DNA from: UBA9732 sp031935845 | GTDB lineage: Bacteria; Spirochaetota; Spirochaetia; Sphaerochaetales; Sphaerochaetaceae | Reading direction: 5' to 3' | Length of the DNA: 28,896 bases | Assembly: GCA_031935845.1 (NCBI GenBank) | Contig: JAJBWA010000012.1 | Coordinates: 1-28,896, forward strand | Part shown: piece after piece, positions 22,751-28,896 of the stretch | How the letters are laid out: each line of letters starts with the position of its first letter | Numbering within the stretch: position 1 is the stretch's first letter | Notes under the pieces: model-generated | What the model was told of the DNA's origin: nothing | What the model saw: the letters and a program-made list of their open reading frames with translations, nothing else | Databases searched by the model: none | Program-made: the position numbers and the translations under genes

Positions 22751-23732
22751 GTTTCTTCCTCCTCAGCAGAAGCAGGAACACCGGTGCTCCCAGAACCGAT
22801 GTGATGATTCCTATGGGGAGCTCCGACGGTGCTATGATGAACCTGCAGATTATGTCTGCAAACAGCAGTATCACGGCTCCCATGAGCATTGAAAGCGGAA
22901 TAAGCCGTCTGTGCTTGGGCCCTACCAGCAGTCTCATGAAATGAGGGCTCATGAGTCCTACGAATCCGATGATTCCGCAGAAGCATACTACTGTGGCCGT
23001 CACGATGGATGCCGTGATGAGCAGTATCATGCGTGTGGCCTTTATGTTCAGCCCGCTTGATATTGCGGTGCTGTCGTCCATCAGCAGGAGGTCCATGGCT
23101 GCGCTGTTGCGGCCGGCCACGATTGTGGCAGCTGCAGTGACGGGCGCCAGAATCAGGAGTCTTGTCCAGCTTGAGTTTCCAAGACTGCCCAAAGTCCAGA
23201 ACAGGATGTTGTCGGCCTGTTTGTTGGACATGTATATGGTCAGCGTTGTCATTGCACTGAGAAAGAAGTTGAGTGCAATTCCGGAAAGGAGCAATGATCC
23301 TGTGTTCCTTCGGCTTATGGAGAACAGCAGGGCAGTGGTGAGTATGGATCCGATGAACGCCACAACAGGCAGGGAGACATCGGCAAAACTGATTCCCGCC
23401 ACAAAACCGAGGCCCACGGCAAACGAAGCCCCGGATGAGATTCCCAGTACATAGGAGTCCGCCATGGGATTCCTGAAGACACTCTGGAACACAAGCCCGC
23501 ATAACGATAGAGCCGCTCCGGTGAGCATTGCCGTAAGGACTCTGGGAATCCTCAGGTTGCGGATTATGTAGGCTGTGTTGCGTGTTATCGAGTCAGGTCT
23601 GAAGACGGCCCTGATGATGTCCTGCACTGTAATCCTGACCGAGCCCAGGCAGATGCCGGTCAAGGCAAGAGCCACAAGGACCGTGGAGAGGATGACTGCC
23701 GTTAGAGCAGGGCGTCTTCTGATCTGCTTCAT
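22743..23732 (-). CDS. btuC: Cobalamin-type ABC importer permease (BtuC/FecCD family)
   Basis: The 329-residue membrane protein has about ten hydrophobic segments, as expected for BtuC/FecCD subunits. Family motifs are RNPMADSYVLGISSGASFAVG (abbreviated), the coupling region FVGLMSPHFMRLLVGPKHR (the loop that docks on the ATPase) and the C-terminal ELPIGIITSVLGAPVFLLLLRR. The ATG at 23732 follows the binding-protein stop as TGAGATG; an upstream in-frame TTG at 23765 lies inside that gene and is rejected. Translation is probably coupled on both sides. Confidence 0.92.
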   Translation of the reverse strand: MKQIRRRPALTAVILSTVLVALALTGICLGSVRITVQDIIRAVFRPDSITRNTAYIIRNLRIPRVLTAMLTGAALSLCGLVFQSVFRNPMADSYVLGISSGASFAVGLGFVAGISFADVSLPVVAFIGSILTTALLFSISRRNTGSLLLSGIALNFFLSAMTTLTIYMSNKQADNILFWTLGSLGNSSWTRLLILAPVTAAATIVAGRNSAAMDLLLMDDSTAISSGLNIKATRMILLITASIVTATVVCFCGIIGFVGLMSPHFMRLLVGPKHRRLIPLSMLMGAVILLFADIICRFIIAPSELPIGIITSVLGAPVFLLLLRRKKRG

Positions 23733-23733
23733 C

Positions 23734-24606
23734 TCAGAAAAGCTCCGGATAAAGGATTGCTGCAATTTCCTCTACGGTATCGGCCGTCCTGATTCCCTGG
23801 CGCTCGGCTGCATCGCCGTTGATGGTGAAGACCTTTCCTGTCTTGGATGCGGTAAGCTGGCTGTAGGGCTCGAGTGAGCTGAAGGTCGCGATCTCGTATG
23901 CCGGATCCGTGTAGGAGTACGCTCCCAGAAGGACGACATCCGGATCCTGTGAAAGCAGAAGCTCCTTGCTGATGGACCAGTAGGCACCGTCCTTTGCAGC
24001 ATTGATTCCTCCGGCTGCCTCGATGACATCGTTGAGATAGGTCTCGCCCGTTGCGGCGTAATCGCCCCAGTCTCCGTAGCTGATGATGTAGACGGCGCTC
24101 TTCCTTTGATCCTCGGGAATGCCTGAAGTCTTGTCCTTGACTGCATTTATGCGGTTCTTGAGGCTGTCTACGATCTCCAGGCCCTTGTCCTCGCGGCCGA
24201 TTGTGATGGCTACGTTCAGGATGAGTGCGAACGTGCCTTCAAGGCTTTCTTCCTCATAGAACTGGTAGGCCGTGACGCCTGCCTTCTGAAGGCTCTCGAT
24301 GAACGACGGGTCAACGATGGATGATGCAATCGCCACATCGGCATTCAGTGCAAGGATTGCTTCCAGGTTCGGATCCCAGAGTGTTCCCACGCTTGTGACT
24401 GCCAGAGCTTCCTCGGGATAGTTGCAGTAATCTGTCCTTCCCACAAGCTGGTCGCCTGCACCTAGTGCATAGATGATTTCCGTCACGTTGGGTGCCAGCG
24501 AGATGATCCTGAGGCCATCGGATCCGGATCTGACTTCAGTGACGGCCTGTGCGAAAAGAGGCACTGCAAAGAGTGCGATCAAAAGGATTACAAGGGTTTT
24601 CTTCAT
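23734..24606 (-). CDS. btuF: Periplasmic cobalamin-binding protein of the ABC importer (BtuF-like)
   Basis: The 290-residue protein carries an N-terminal signal peptide (KKTLVILLIALFAVPLFAQA, cleavage after about residue 21). It lacks a lipobox Cys, so it is a soluble periplasmic binding protein. The mature start RIISLAPNVTEIIYALGAGD is typical of BtuF/class III binding proteins with two lobes joined by a long helix. The ATG at 24606 has GGAGGGG 5-7 nt upstream; a longer ORF reading into the leader is a shadow. It is first in a three-gene operon (btuF-btuC-btuD) and is controlled by the cobalamin riboswitch in its leader. Other corrinoids or cobinamide may also be transported. Confidence 0.93.
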   Translation of the reverse strand: MKKTLVILLIALFAVPLFAQAVTEVRSGSDGLRIISLAPNVTEIIYALGAGDQLVGRTDYCNYPEEALAVTSVGTLWDPNLEAILALNADVAIASSIVDPSFIESLQKAGVTAYQFYEEESLEGTFALILNVAITIGREDKGLEIVDSLKNRINAVKDKTSGIPEDQRKSAVYIISYGDWGDYAATGETYLNDVIEAAGGINAAKDGAYWSISKELLLSQDPDVVLLGAYSYTDPAYEIATFSSLEPYSQLTASKTGKVFTINGDAAERQGIRTADTVEEIAAILYPELF

Positions 24607-24607
24607 G

Positions 24608-24876
24608 TTACCCCTCCGTAAAGATAGTGTAGGGGTAATGAACGACTGTACCCCAAGTCCATACTCCGTGGACTGGCCATATGGCCGACAGGCTTCGGCG
24701 CAACAGGTCTCCTGGCTCAAAGGACTTCTGCTGCGTCTTCCCGGGGTTTCCCAGTGACCTGATCTATCCTTGTGGATGACCATAGCAGCAGCACACCTTC
24801 CTACAGTGGCGGGACCGCAACGGCTTCTGACCGTTTTCCCTATGAAACCGCAAGGGCGGCTTCTGATTGCGCTTCA
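24608..24876 (-). promoter_or_regulatory. Cobalamin riboswitch with RBS-sequestering expression platform
   Basis: This fills most of the 330-bp gap between btuF and rnhA. On the minus strand the aptamer contains the conserved TCCCGCCACTGT stretch (about 24811-24822), GTCACTGGGAAAC and the B12 box AGCCAGGAGACC (24717-24706). Further on, AGTCCA-N7-TGGACT (24674-24656) forms a hairpin that could be P13. The platform has three matching elements: GGGGTAC (24654-24648), TTACCCCT (24638-24631) and AGGGGTAA (24615-24608). The last contains part of the btuF Shine-Dalgarno. The middle element can pair with either neighbour, so translation would be on with one pairing and off with the other. Confidence 0.9.
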
Positions 24877-24881
24877 GGTGA

Positions 24882-24910
24882 ATGATATTTTTGCCAATCC
24901 TTGATGTCAA
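24882..24910 (-). promoter_or_regulatory. Promoter of the btuFCD operon
   Basis: On the minus strand a consensus TTGACA (24910-24905), a 17-bp spacer and TATCAT (24887-24882) place the start site near 24875, just before the riboswitch. Its -35 overlaps that of the rnhA promoter. Confidence 0.75.
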
Positions 24911-24929
24911 GGCTGTATTAAGCTATCAT
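24901..24929 (+). promoter_or_regulatory. Promoter of rnhA, predicted leaderless
   Basis: TTGATG (24901-24906), a 17-bp spacer and TATCAT (24924-24929) lie exactly 7 nt before the rnhA ATG at 24937; no Shine-Dalgarno is present. Confidence 0.6.
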
Positions 24930-24936
24930 CAATCAT

Positions 24937-25383
24937 ATGCAGACAGTAGATATATACACGGACGGCGGCTGCTCGGGCAATCCCGGTCCCGGAGGATGGG
25001 CCTATGTGGCGCTTTCGGACGGCAGGATGATCTCCTACTCAAGCGGCGGTGAGGCTCAGACAACGAACAACAAGATGGAGCTCAATGCCGTCATACATGC
25101 CATAGAAGACGTTTCCCTCATGGGCGTTGCATCCATGACCATTTCCACGGACAGTCAGTATGTCAAGAACGGAATCACAACATGGATCAATGCCTGGAAA
25201 CGCAACGGATGGCGTACTTCATCCAAGGATCCCGTCAAGAACCGTGAGCTGTGGGAACAGCTGGACAGACTCAATTCGGCAGGAAACATCCGCTGGAACT
25301 GGGTCAAGGGTCATGCGGGAATCAAGTACAACGAAATGTGTGACACGCTGGTCCGCAAGGAAATGGAGAAGTTCAAGGCATGA
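24937..25383 (+). CDS. rnhA: Ribonuclease HI
   Basis: The 148-residue enzyme cuts the RNA strand of RNA-DNA hybrids during replication and repair. The catalytic carboxylates are visible in YTDGGCSGNPGPGGWAYV (first Asp), NNKMELNAVI (Glu), ISTDSQYVKNG (Asp) and NEMCDTLVRKEM (last Asp). The basic handle lies around WKRNGWRTSSKDPVKN, and the conserved VKGHAG loop follows. Size matches E. coli RNase HI (155). It has no Shine-Dalgarno and is probably translated from a leaderless mRNA. Its stop overlaps the next start as ATGA, so it leads an operon with the two chromate-transporter halves. Confidence 0.96.
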   Translation: MQTVDIYTDGGCSGNPGPGGWAYVALSDGRMISYSSGGEAQTTNNKMELNAVIHAIEDVSLMGVASMTISTDSQYVKNGITTWINAWKRNGWRTSSKDPVKNRELWEQLDRLNSAGNIRWNWVKGHAGIKYNEMCDTLVRKEMEKFKA

Positions 25384-25970
25384 GTGACGCTACTGAAAAG
25401 AAGACCAGTCTGTGGTCCCTGTTCATAACATTTGCAAAAGTCGGAGTCATGACTTTCGGCGGTGGCTACGCCATGCTCCCCATCCTTGAGAGGGAAGTGG
25501 TGACCAACCACGGCTGGTCGACCAGCGAGCAGATGCTGGACTACTATGCAATAGGGCAGTGCACGCCGGGAGTCATAGCCGTGAACGTGTCGACGTTCGT
25601 CGGATACAAGACGCGCGGCATCATGGGAGCTATAGTTGCCACGCTTGGTATCGTGTTCCCGTCTCTTGTGATAATCACGGCCTTGGCATCGGTTCTCAAG
25701 ATGTTCCAGGACAACGTCTATGTCAGCAAGGCATTTGCCGGCATACGCATAGCTGTTTGTGCTCTGATGGCTTCTGCCGTTATCAAGCTTGCAAAAAAAG
25801 CCGTTTCAGGTGTATCTACGGCCATCATTGCCGTTGCATCCCTATTGCTTGAGATATTCCTGGGAGTGTCGCCCATCATCATAGTGGCAAGTGTTGTCGT
25901 CTTCGGAATCATCATGTATTTCACATTCGTGCGGAAGAAGAATGAAGGAGAAAAGGAGGTGGACAGATGA
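25380..25970 (+). CDS. chrA: Chromate transporter family protein, half-size (CHR domain 1)
   Basis: The 196-residue membrane protein is one half-size CHR domain. It contains the family motifs FAKVGVMTFGGGYAMLPILE and GQCTPGVIAVNVSTFVGYKTRG (abbreviated), plus about five to six membrane segments. Short CHR proteins usually occur as pairs that are thought to form a heterodimer equal to a full ChrA. The partner is the next gene, joined by an ATGA overlap. The physiological substrate of half-size CHR pairs in anaerobes is uncertain; chromate export is only the family name. Confidence 0.88.
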   Translation: MSDATEKKTSLWSLFITFAKVGVMTFGGGYAMLPILEREVVTNHGWSTSEQMLDYYAIGQCTPGVIAVNVSTFVGYKTRGIMGAIVATLGIVFPSLVIITALASVLKMFQDNVYVSKAFAGIRIAVCALMASAVIKLAKKAVSGVSTAIIAVASLLLEIFLGVSPIIIVASVVVFGIIMYFTFVRKKNEGEKEVDR

Positions 25971-26503
25971 TCTTCCTCCGGCTTTTCTGGGAATTCTTCA
26001 AGACGGGTCTCTTTGCCATGGGTGGCGGAATGGCCACGGTGCCGTTCCTGTTCGACATAAGCGCACGGACGGGCTGGTTCACAACATCCGAGCTTGCCAA
26101 CATGATAGCCATATCCGAATCCACACCGGGACCCATCGGCGTGAACATGGCTTCCTATGTCGGCTTTGAGACTGCAGGAGTCCTTGGCAGTGTGGTTGCC
26201 ACGCTTGGTCTTGTAACCCCGTCGGTAATCATTATCCTCATCATCGCAAAGCTTCTGGCGGAGTTCGCCGACAATCCGATAGTGAATACTGTCTTCAAGT
26301 ATCTGCGCCCGGCGGTGATCGGTCTGATTCTGTTTGCCCTGTGGCAGCTTCTTCCGCTGACGTTCCTTGATAAGGAGAACAACATCCTGTGGCTGTCGGT
26401 AGCGGCCTTTGCCGTAATCCTGTTCGGCCTTCTGAAGTGGAAGAAGATCCACCCCATCGTGTGGATAGGAGTCGGCGCCGTATTCGGCCTCATAGCCCTG
26501 TGA
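25967..26503 (+). CDS. chrA: Chromate transporter family protein, half-size (CHR domain 2)
   Basis: The 178-residue partner shows FFKTGLFAMGGGMATVPFL and ISESTPGPIGVNMASYVGFE, the second-type CHR motifs, with five or so membrane segments. AAGGAGG lies before its ATG, inside the upstream gene. It ends 1 bp from the convergent TPR lipoprotein stop codon. Together with its neighbour it should make one transporter. Confidence 0.88.
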   Translation: MIFLRLFWEFFKTGLFAMGGGMATVPFLFDISARTGWFTTSELANMIAISESTPGPIGVNMASYVGFETAGVLGSVVATLGLVTPSVIIILIIAKLLAEFADNPIVNTVFKYLRPAVIGLILFALWQLLPLTFLDKENNILWLSVAAFAVILFGLLKWKKIHPIVWIGVGAVFGLIAL

Positions 26504-26504
26504 T

Positions 26505-27101
26505 TTACGGATTCATCTGGGTGTAGACGCTGCGCCAGACATCGGGGCGCACGGAATAGAGGTATGAAACTGTTTCCTTGTCCTTGCATCCCTGGTTCCA
26601 GAGAATCAGGGCCTGCTCATATGCAGTGTTGGACTGTCCTGACTCCATCAGGCGCTCTATCAGCAGTTTTCTGGTAACAGTATCATAGGGGTTGTAGTCC
26701 AGCACCTCGTTGTAGACTTCGAATGCCGTTCCTGTATTTCCTGCTGCATAAAGGAATTCTGCCTGAGCGGTCTTGAATCTTATTATGTAAGGGTATTTCT
26801 CGAATCCATTGGCACACAGCTCTGCCGCCTCCAGCTTCCGGTCGAGGCCTGAGAGGATCAGGGCCTTGTTGTAGTAGAGGCGGTAGTCGTCTGCCTGTGC
26901 CAGAGCCCTGTCGTAGACATCGAGGGCATCATCAAGCCTGTCTGCATTCCTGTATGTGTCTGCCAGATCGATTGCAGTTCGCACGATCTGGTCATGGTCT
27001 GAGCCTGACGTAGTCCTGCAGGAGATGAGCAATGAGAAGGCGGCCGTTGCAATGACGGCCGCAAGAATCAGTTTCTTACCGGCCGAGTACAGTCTGTTCA
27101 A
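26505..27101 (-). CDS. TPR-repeat lipoprotein
   Basis: The 198-residue product has a lipoprotein signal (KKLILAAVIATAAFSLLISC, Cys28 lipidated). Several tetratricopeptide-type helix pairs follow: AIDLADTYRNADRLDDALDVYDRA, YYNKALILSGLDRKLEAAELC and AEFLYAAGNTGTAFEVYNEVLDYNPYD (each shortened). Such proteins are envelope scaffolds for protein-protein contact. The start is TTG at 27101, which overlaps the end of the phosphoribosyltransferase gene by 26 bp; no better start precedes the signal peptide. The gene is co-transcribed with that enzyme, although a shared function is not obvious. Confidence 0.8.
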   Translation of the reverse strand: MNRLYSAGKKLILAAVIATAAFSLLISCRTTSGSDHDQIVRTAIDLADTYRNADRLDDALDVYDRALAQADDYRLYYNKALILSGLDRKLEAAELCANGFEKYPYIIRFKTAQAEFLYAAGNTGTAFEVYNEVLDYNPYDTVTRKLLIERLMESGQSNTAYEQALILWNQGCKDKETVSYLYSVRPDVWRSVYTQMNP

Positions 27102-28134
27102 TCTTCTTTACCTGAGCCCTGTAGAGGTTCGTGATGGCGGCACCGTAATCGGCAATGAGCTGGATCATGTTCCTGGGATTGCCAGGCAGATCCACACCGT
27201 TGAGTCTGTCTCCTGCATCTCCAAGTCCGGGAAGGATATAGGCGGCATCATTGAGTACCGGATCCATCCAAAGGGTATAGACTTCGCACTCCGGGATCGC
27301 CCTGACGATCCTCAGGGATCCCTTGAGGGCGGAGATGACGTTGATGAACTTGATGCTTCTGGGCCTGACACCGTTCTGCTTGAGGTAGTTGACTATGGTG
27401 ATGAGTGAACCGCCTGTTGCGTTCATCGGGTCTGCAAAGATCAGGTCCTTGCCGTCCATCTCCTTGAAGTCGAAGAAAGACTTGTCAAGATCAAGGACAT
27501 AGGCCATGTTGTCTTCTTTCTTGGATTCGTCCCGCTTGATCCTGAACAGTGCAAAGGGGGTGATGAATCCGTCCGAGCTGTAGTCCTGGATCTCCTTGCT
27601 GATGATCATGCTGGGGAGCAGGGCACCGCGGAGCATGACGCACATCACGCAGTCCTTGGTCAGATCGTCGACATCCGGAATCCTGTGCACGGCGTAGTTC
27701 CTGCAGGGATTGGTGACCGGGGTCTTGGTGATGATCGAACGTTTTGTCTTGATGGCATGGTCCGTGAAAATGTGGGTGAACAGAAGCTCATATGCCCTCT
27801 GGATGTAGTAGAGGAACTCCTCATGACCTGTTGCCGGGTCCCTGAGCTTGGCAACAAGGCGGCTGGCTGCCGCGTGCTGCTCCTTGGGGGATTCGAAGCA
27901 ATAGACGTGGATGCGGTGCTCGACATCGCAGATGCCCTCCAGGAACTTTCCTATGGCGCCCTGTGCGGCCACAAGCTTGTCCTCGGACTTCTTTCCTTCC
28001 TCGATTTCCCTGCAGGCCTCTATGCTTTTCTCGTAGAGCCTGTTCACTGTTTCGATTCTTTCCTTGTCACTGTCCAGCAGGAATCCGTCAAGATCTGCGG
28101 CATGAATGATAACCTTTCTGCCTTCAACGTCCAT
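27076..28134 (-). CDS. Uracil phosphoribosyltransferase-family protein with N-terminal extension
   Basis: The C-terminal ~200 residues match uracil phosphoribosyltransferase, which joins uracil and PRPP to UMP in pyrimidine salvage. The PRPP loop is DPMNATGGS (235-243; usual form DPMLATGGS). GLGDAGDRLNG (303-313) corresponds to the family's uracil-binding GLGDAGDR. The usual RAGLPM segment reads RGALLPSM. The protein is 352 residues, against about 208 for typical bacterial UPRTs; the first ~140 residues are a charged helical region I do not recognise. GGAGG lies 6 nt before the ATG. It may be a true UPRT with a regulatory extension or a related enzyme with changed specificity. Confidence 0.85.
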   Translation of the reverse strand: MDVEGRKVIIHAADLDGFLLDSDKERIETVNRLYEKSIEACREIEEGKKSEDKLVAAQGAIGKFLEGICDVEHRIHVYCFESPKEQHAAASRLVAKLRDPATGHEEFLYYIQRAYELLFTHIFTDHAIKTKRSIITKTPVTNPCRNYAVHRIPDVDDLTKDCVMCVMLRGALLPSMIISKEIQDYSSDGFITPFALFRIKRDESKKEDNMAYVLDLDKSFFDFKEMDGKDLIFADPMNATGGSLITIVNYLKQNGVRPRSIKFINVISALKGSLRIVRAIPECEVYTLWMDPVLNDAAYILPGLGDAGDRLNGVDLPGNPRNMIQLIADYGAAITNLYRAQVKKIEQTVLGR

Positions 28135-28169
28135 TGTCGACCTCCAAACGGTGTTGCATCACCTTCAGA

Positions 28170-28198
28170 ATGATAATCCACACTGGAAATTTGCACAA
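28170..28198 (-). promoter_or_regulatory. Promoter of the phosphoribosyltransferase operon
   Basis: On the minus strand TTGTGC (28198-28193), a 17-bp spacer and TATCAT (28175-28170) are found. The -35 overlaps the adk -35 on the other strand. Confidence 0.6.
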
Positions 28199-28219
28199 CA
28201 AGGTTTTTTATGCTAGTAT
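28191..28219 (+). promoter_or_regulatory. Promoter of adk
   Basis: TTGCAC (28191-28196), a 17-bp spacer and TAGTAT (28214-28219), extended by TGC (28211-28213), give a start site near 28226. Confidence 0.65.
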
Positions 28220-28267
28220 ATTCCTTGGTGTGGAAAACGCTACATCTAGTGCATGGAGGAACAACTG

Positions 28268-28894
28268 ATGAGAATGGTTTTTTTGGGCCCTCCGGGAGCC
28301 GGAAAGGGAACGATTGCGGCATCTGCAAAGGAGTTTTACGGAATTCCGCATATCTCCACAGGTGACCTGTTCAGGAGCAACATCAAGAACGAGACGGAAC
28401 TGGGCCTTCAGGTCAAATCCATTCTTGCTTCAGGCGGTCTGGTACCTGATTCAGTGACCATCGAGATGGTTCGCAACCGCATCAAGGAACCCGATTGCAG
28501 AAACGGTTTCATTCTCGACGGTTTCCCCCGCACGATACCGCAGGCCGATGCCCTTGCCGAGATGACGGACCTGGATGCCGTGATCGACTTCCAGATTCCC
28601 AAGGAGGAAGTGGTCAAGCGTCTTTCAGGACGCAGGATGTGCCCGTCTACAGGCCGCATCTACCACATAATCTTCAATCCTCCCAAGCAGGAAGGCAAGG
28701 ATGACGAGACGGGAGAGGATCTTGTCCAGCGTCCGGATGACAGGGAAGAGGCCATAGTGCACCGTCTTGATGTCTATACCGAGCAGACCGAGCCCCTGAT
28801 CAAGTACTACAGGGACAAAGGGTTGATCAAGGCCATCGATGCTTCAGTGAAACCTTCTGAAGTATTCGAGCTGCTCAAGGATGCATTGAAATGA
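28268..28894 (+). CDS. adk: Adenylate kinase
   Basis: The 208-residue enzyme interconverts ATP + AMP and 2 ADP. Motifs are the P-loop FLGPPGAGKGT, the AMP-binding STGDLFR and GFILDGFPRT, and the LID region beginning GRRMCPSTGRIYH. The LID has only one Cys, so it is the non-zinc long form, with the FNPP and LVQRPDD family segments. The start at 28268 is chosen because GGAGGA (28255-28260) sits 8 nt upstream. The in-frame ATG at 28253 overlaps that site. Its promoter is shared back-to-back with the phosphoribosyltransferase operon, and the two genes are both nucleotide metabolism. The stop is 2 nt before the window end. Confidence 0.96.
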   Translation: MRMVFLGPPGAGKGTIAASAKEFYGIPHISTGDLFRSNIKNETELGLQVKSILASGGLVPDSVTIEMVRNRIKEPDCRNGFILDGFPRTIPQADALAEMTDLDAVIDFQIPKEEVVKRLSGRRMCPSTGRIYHIIFNPPKQEGKDDETGEDLVQRPDDREEAIVHRLDVYTEQTEPLIKYYRDKGLIKAIDASVKPSEVFELLKDALK

Positions 28895-28896
28895 AC

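Noticed and set aside
24607..24783. Upstream extension of the BtuF ORF
   Set aside because: It covers riboswitch sequence, and the signal peptide must be N-terminal.
28253..28267. adk start at ATG 28253
   Set aside because: That ATG overlaps the Shine-Dalgarno of the ATG at 28268, where the family N terminus begins.

Overview
The window reads as a bacterial chromosome segment of roughly even base composition. It is densely packed, with short gaps, ATGA-type overlaps, clear GGAGG ribosome-binding sites inside operons and sigma-70-like promoters. The gene set (pectin/hexuronate catabolism, a Cache-SpoIIE-HATPase signalling protein, a DisA-like nucleotide cyclase, lipoproteins, an unusual extended uracil phosphoribosyltransferase) would suit a fermentative, probably gut-associated Spirochaetota of the Sphaerochaeta/Treponema type. 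That placement is inference from gene content only; there is no rRNA or marker phylogeny here. I saw no insertion sequence, phage gene, tRNA, rRNA or CRISPR array.

Layout. 1-2.3 kb: the 3' part of an acyl-CoA ligase, converging on a sugar isomerase/epimerase-like TIM barrel. 2.4-6.3 kb: kduI, translationally coupled to a large membrane SpoIIE-type phosphatase/kinase fusion, then a STAS anti-sigma-antagonist and a strong terminator. 6.4-15.5 kb: a GntR/FCD regulator divergent from a six-gene hexuronate operon, uxaE-uxuB-PfkB kinase-gnd-LarA homologue-uxaC, closed by a hairpin. 15.5-17 kb: a small lipoprotein and a diadenylate-cyclase-like protein that keeps both signature motifs. 17-19.7 kb (minus strand): a stand-alone E2-type acyltransferase and an acyl-CoA ligase. 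19.8-22 kb: exonuclease III, a membrane protein and a CYTH enzyme. 22-24.9 kb (minus strand): a BtuFCD-type importer behind a cobalamin riboswitch. 24.9-26.5 kb: rnhA and two half-size CHR transporters. 26.5-28.1 kb (minus strand): an extended uracil phosphoribosyltransferase and a TPR lipoprotein. 28.2 kb to the end: adk.

The main idea is that the hexuronate operon may encode a complete route that bypasses the usual mannonate dehydratase/KDG/Entner-Doudoroff branch. The steps would be: UxaC, hexuronate to 2-keto acid; UxaE, tagaturonate to fructuronate; UxuB, fructuronate to mannonate; a nickel-pincer LarA homologue, mannonate to gluconate by C2 epimerisation; the PfkB kinase, gluconate to 6-phosphogluconate; Gnd, 6-phosphogluconate to ribulose-5-phosphate and CO2. 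The operon contains gnd and a LarA homologue but neither uxuA nor eda, which this route would explain. The net conversion is redox-neutral if cofactors match. The enzyme families are seen in the sequence; the assignments of the LarA homologue and the kinase are inference.

Two regulatory themes recur. Several stand-alone genes have a -10 box only 6-11 nt before the start codon and no Shine-Dalgarno, which suggests leaderless mRNAs. Two divergent promoter pairs have -35 hexamers that physically overlap.
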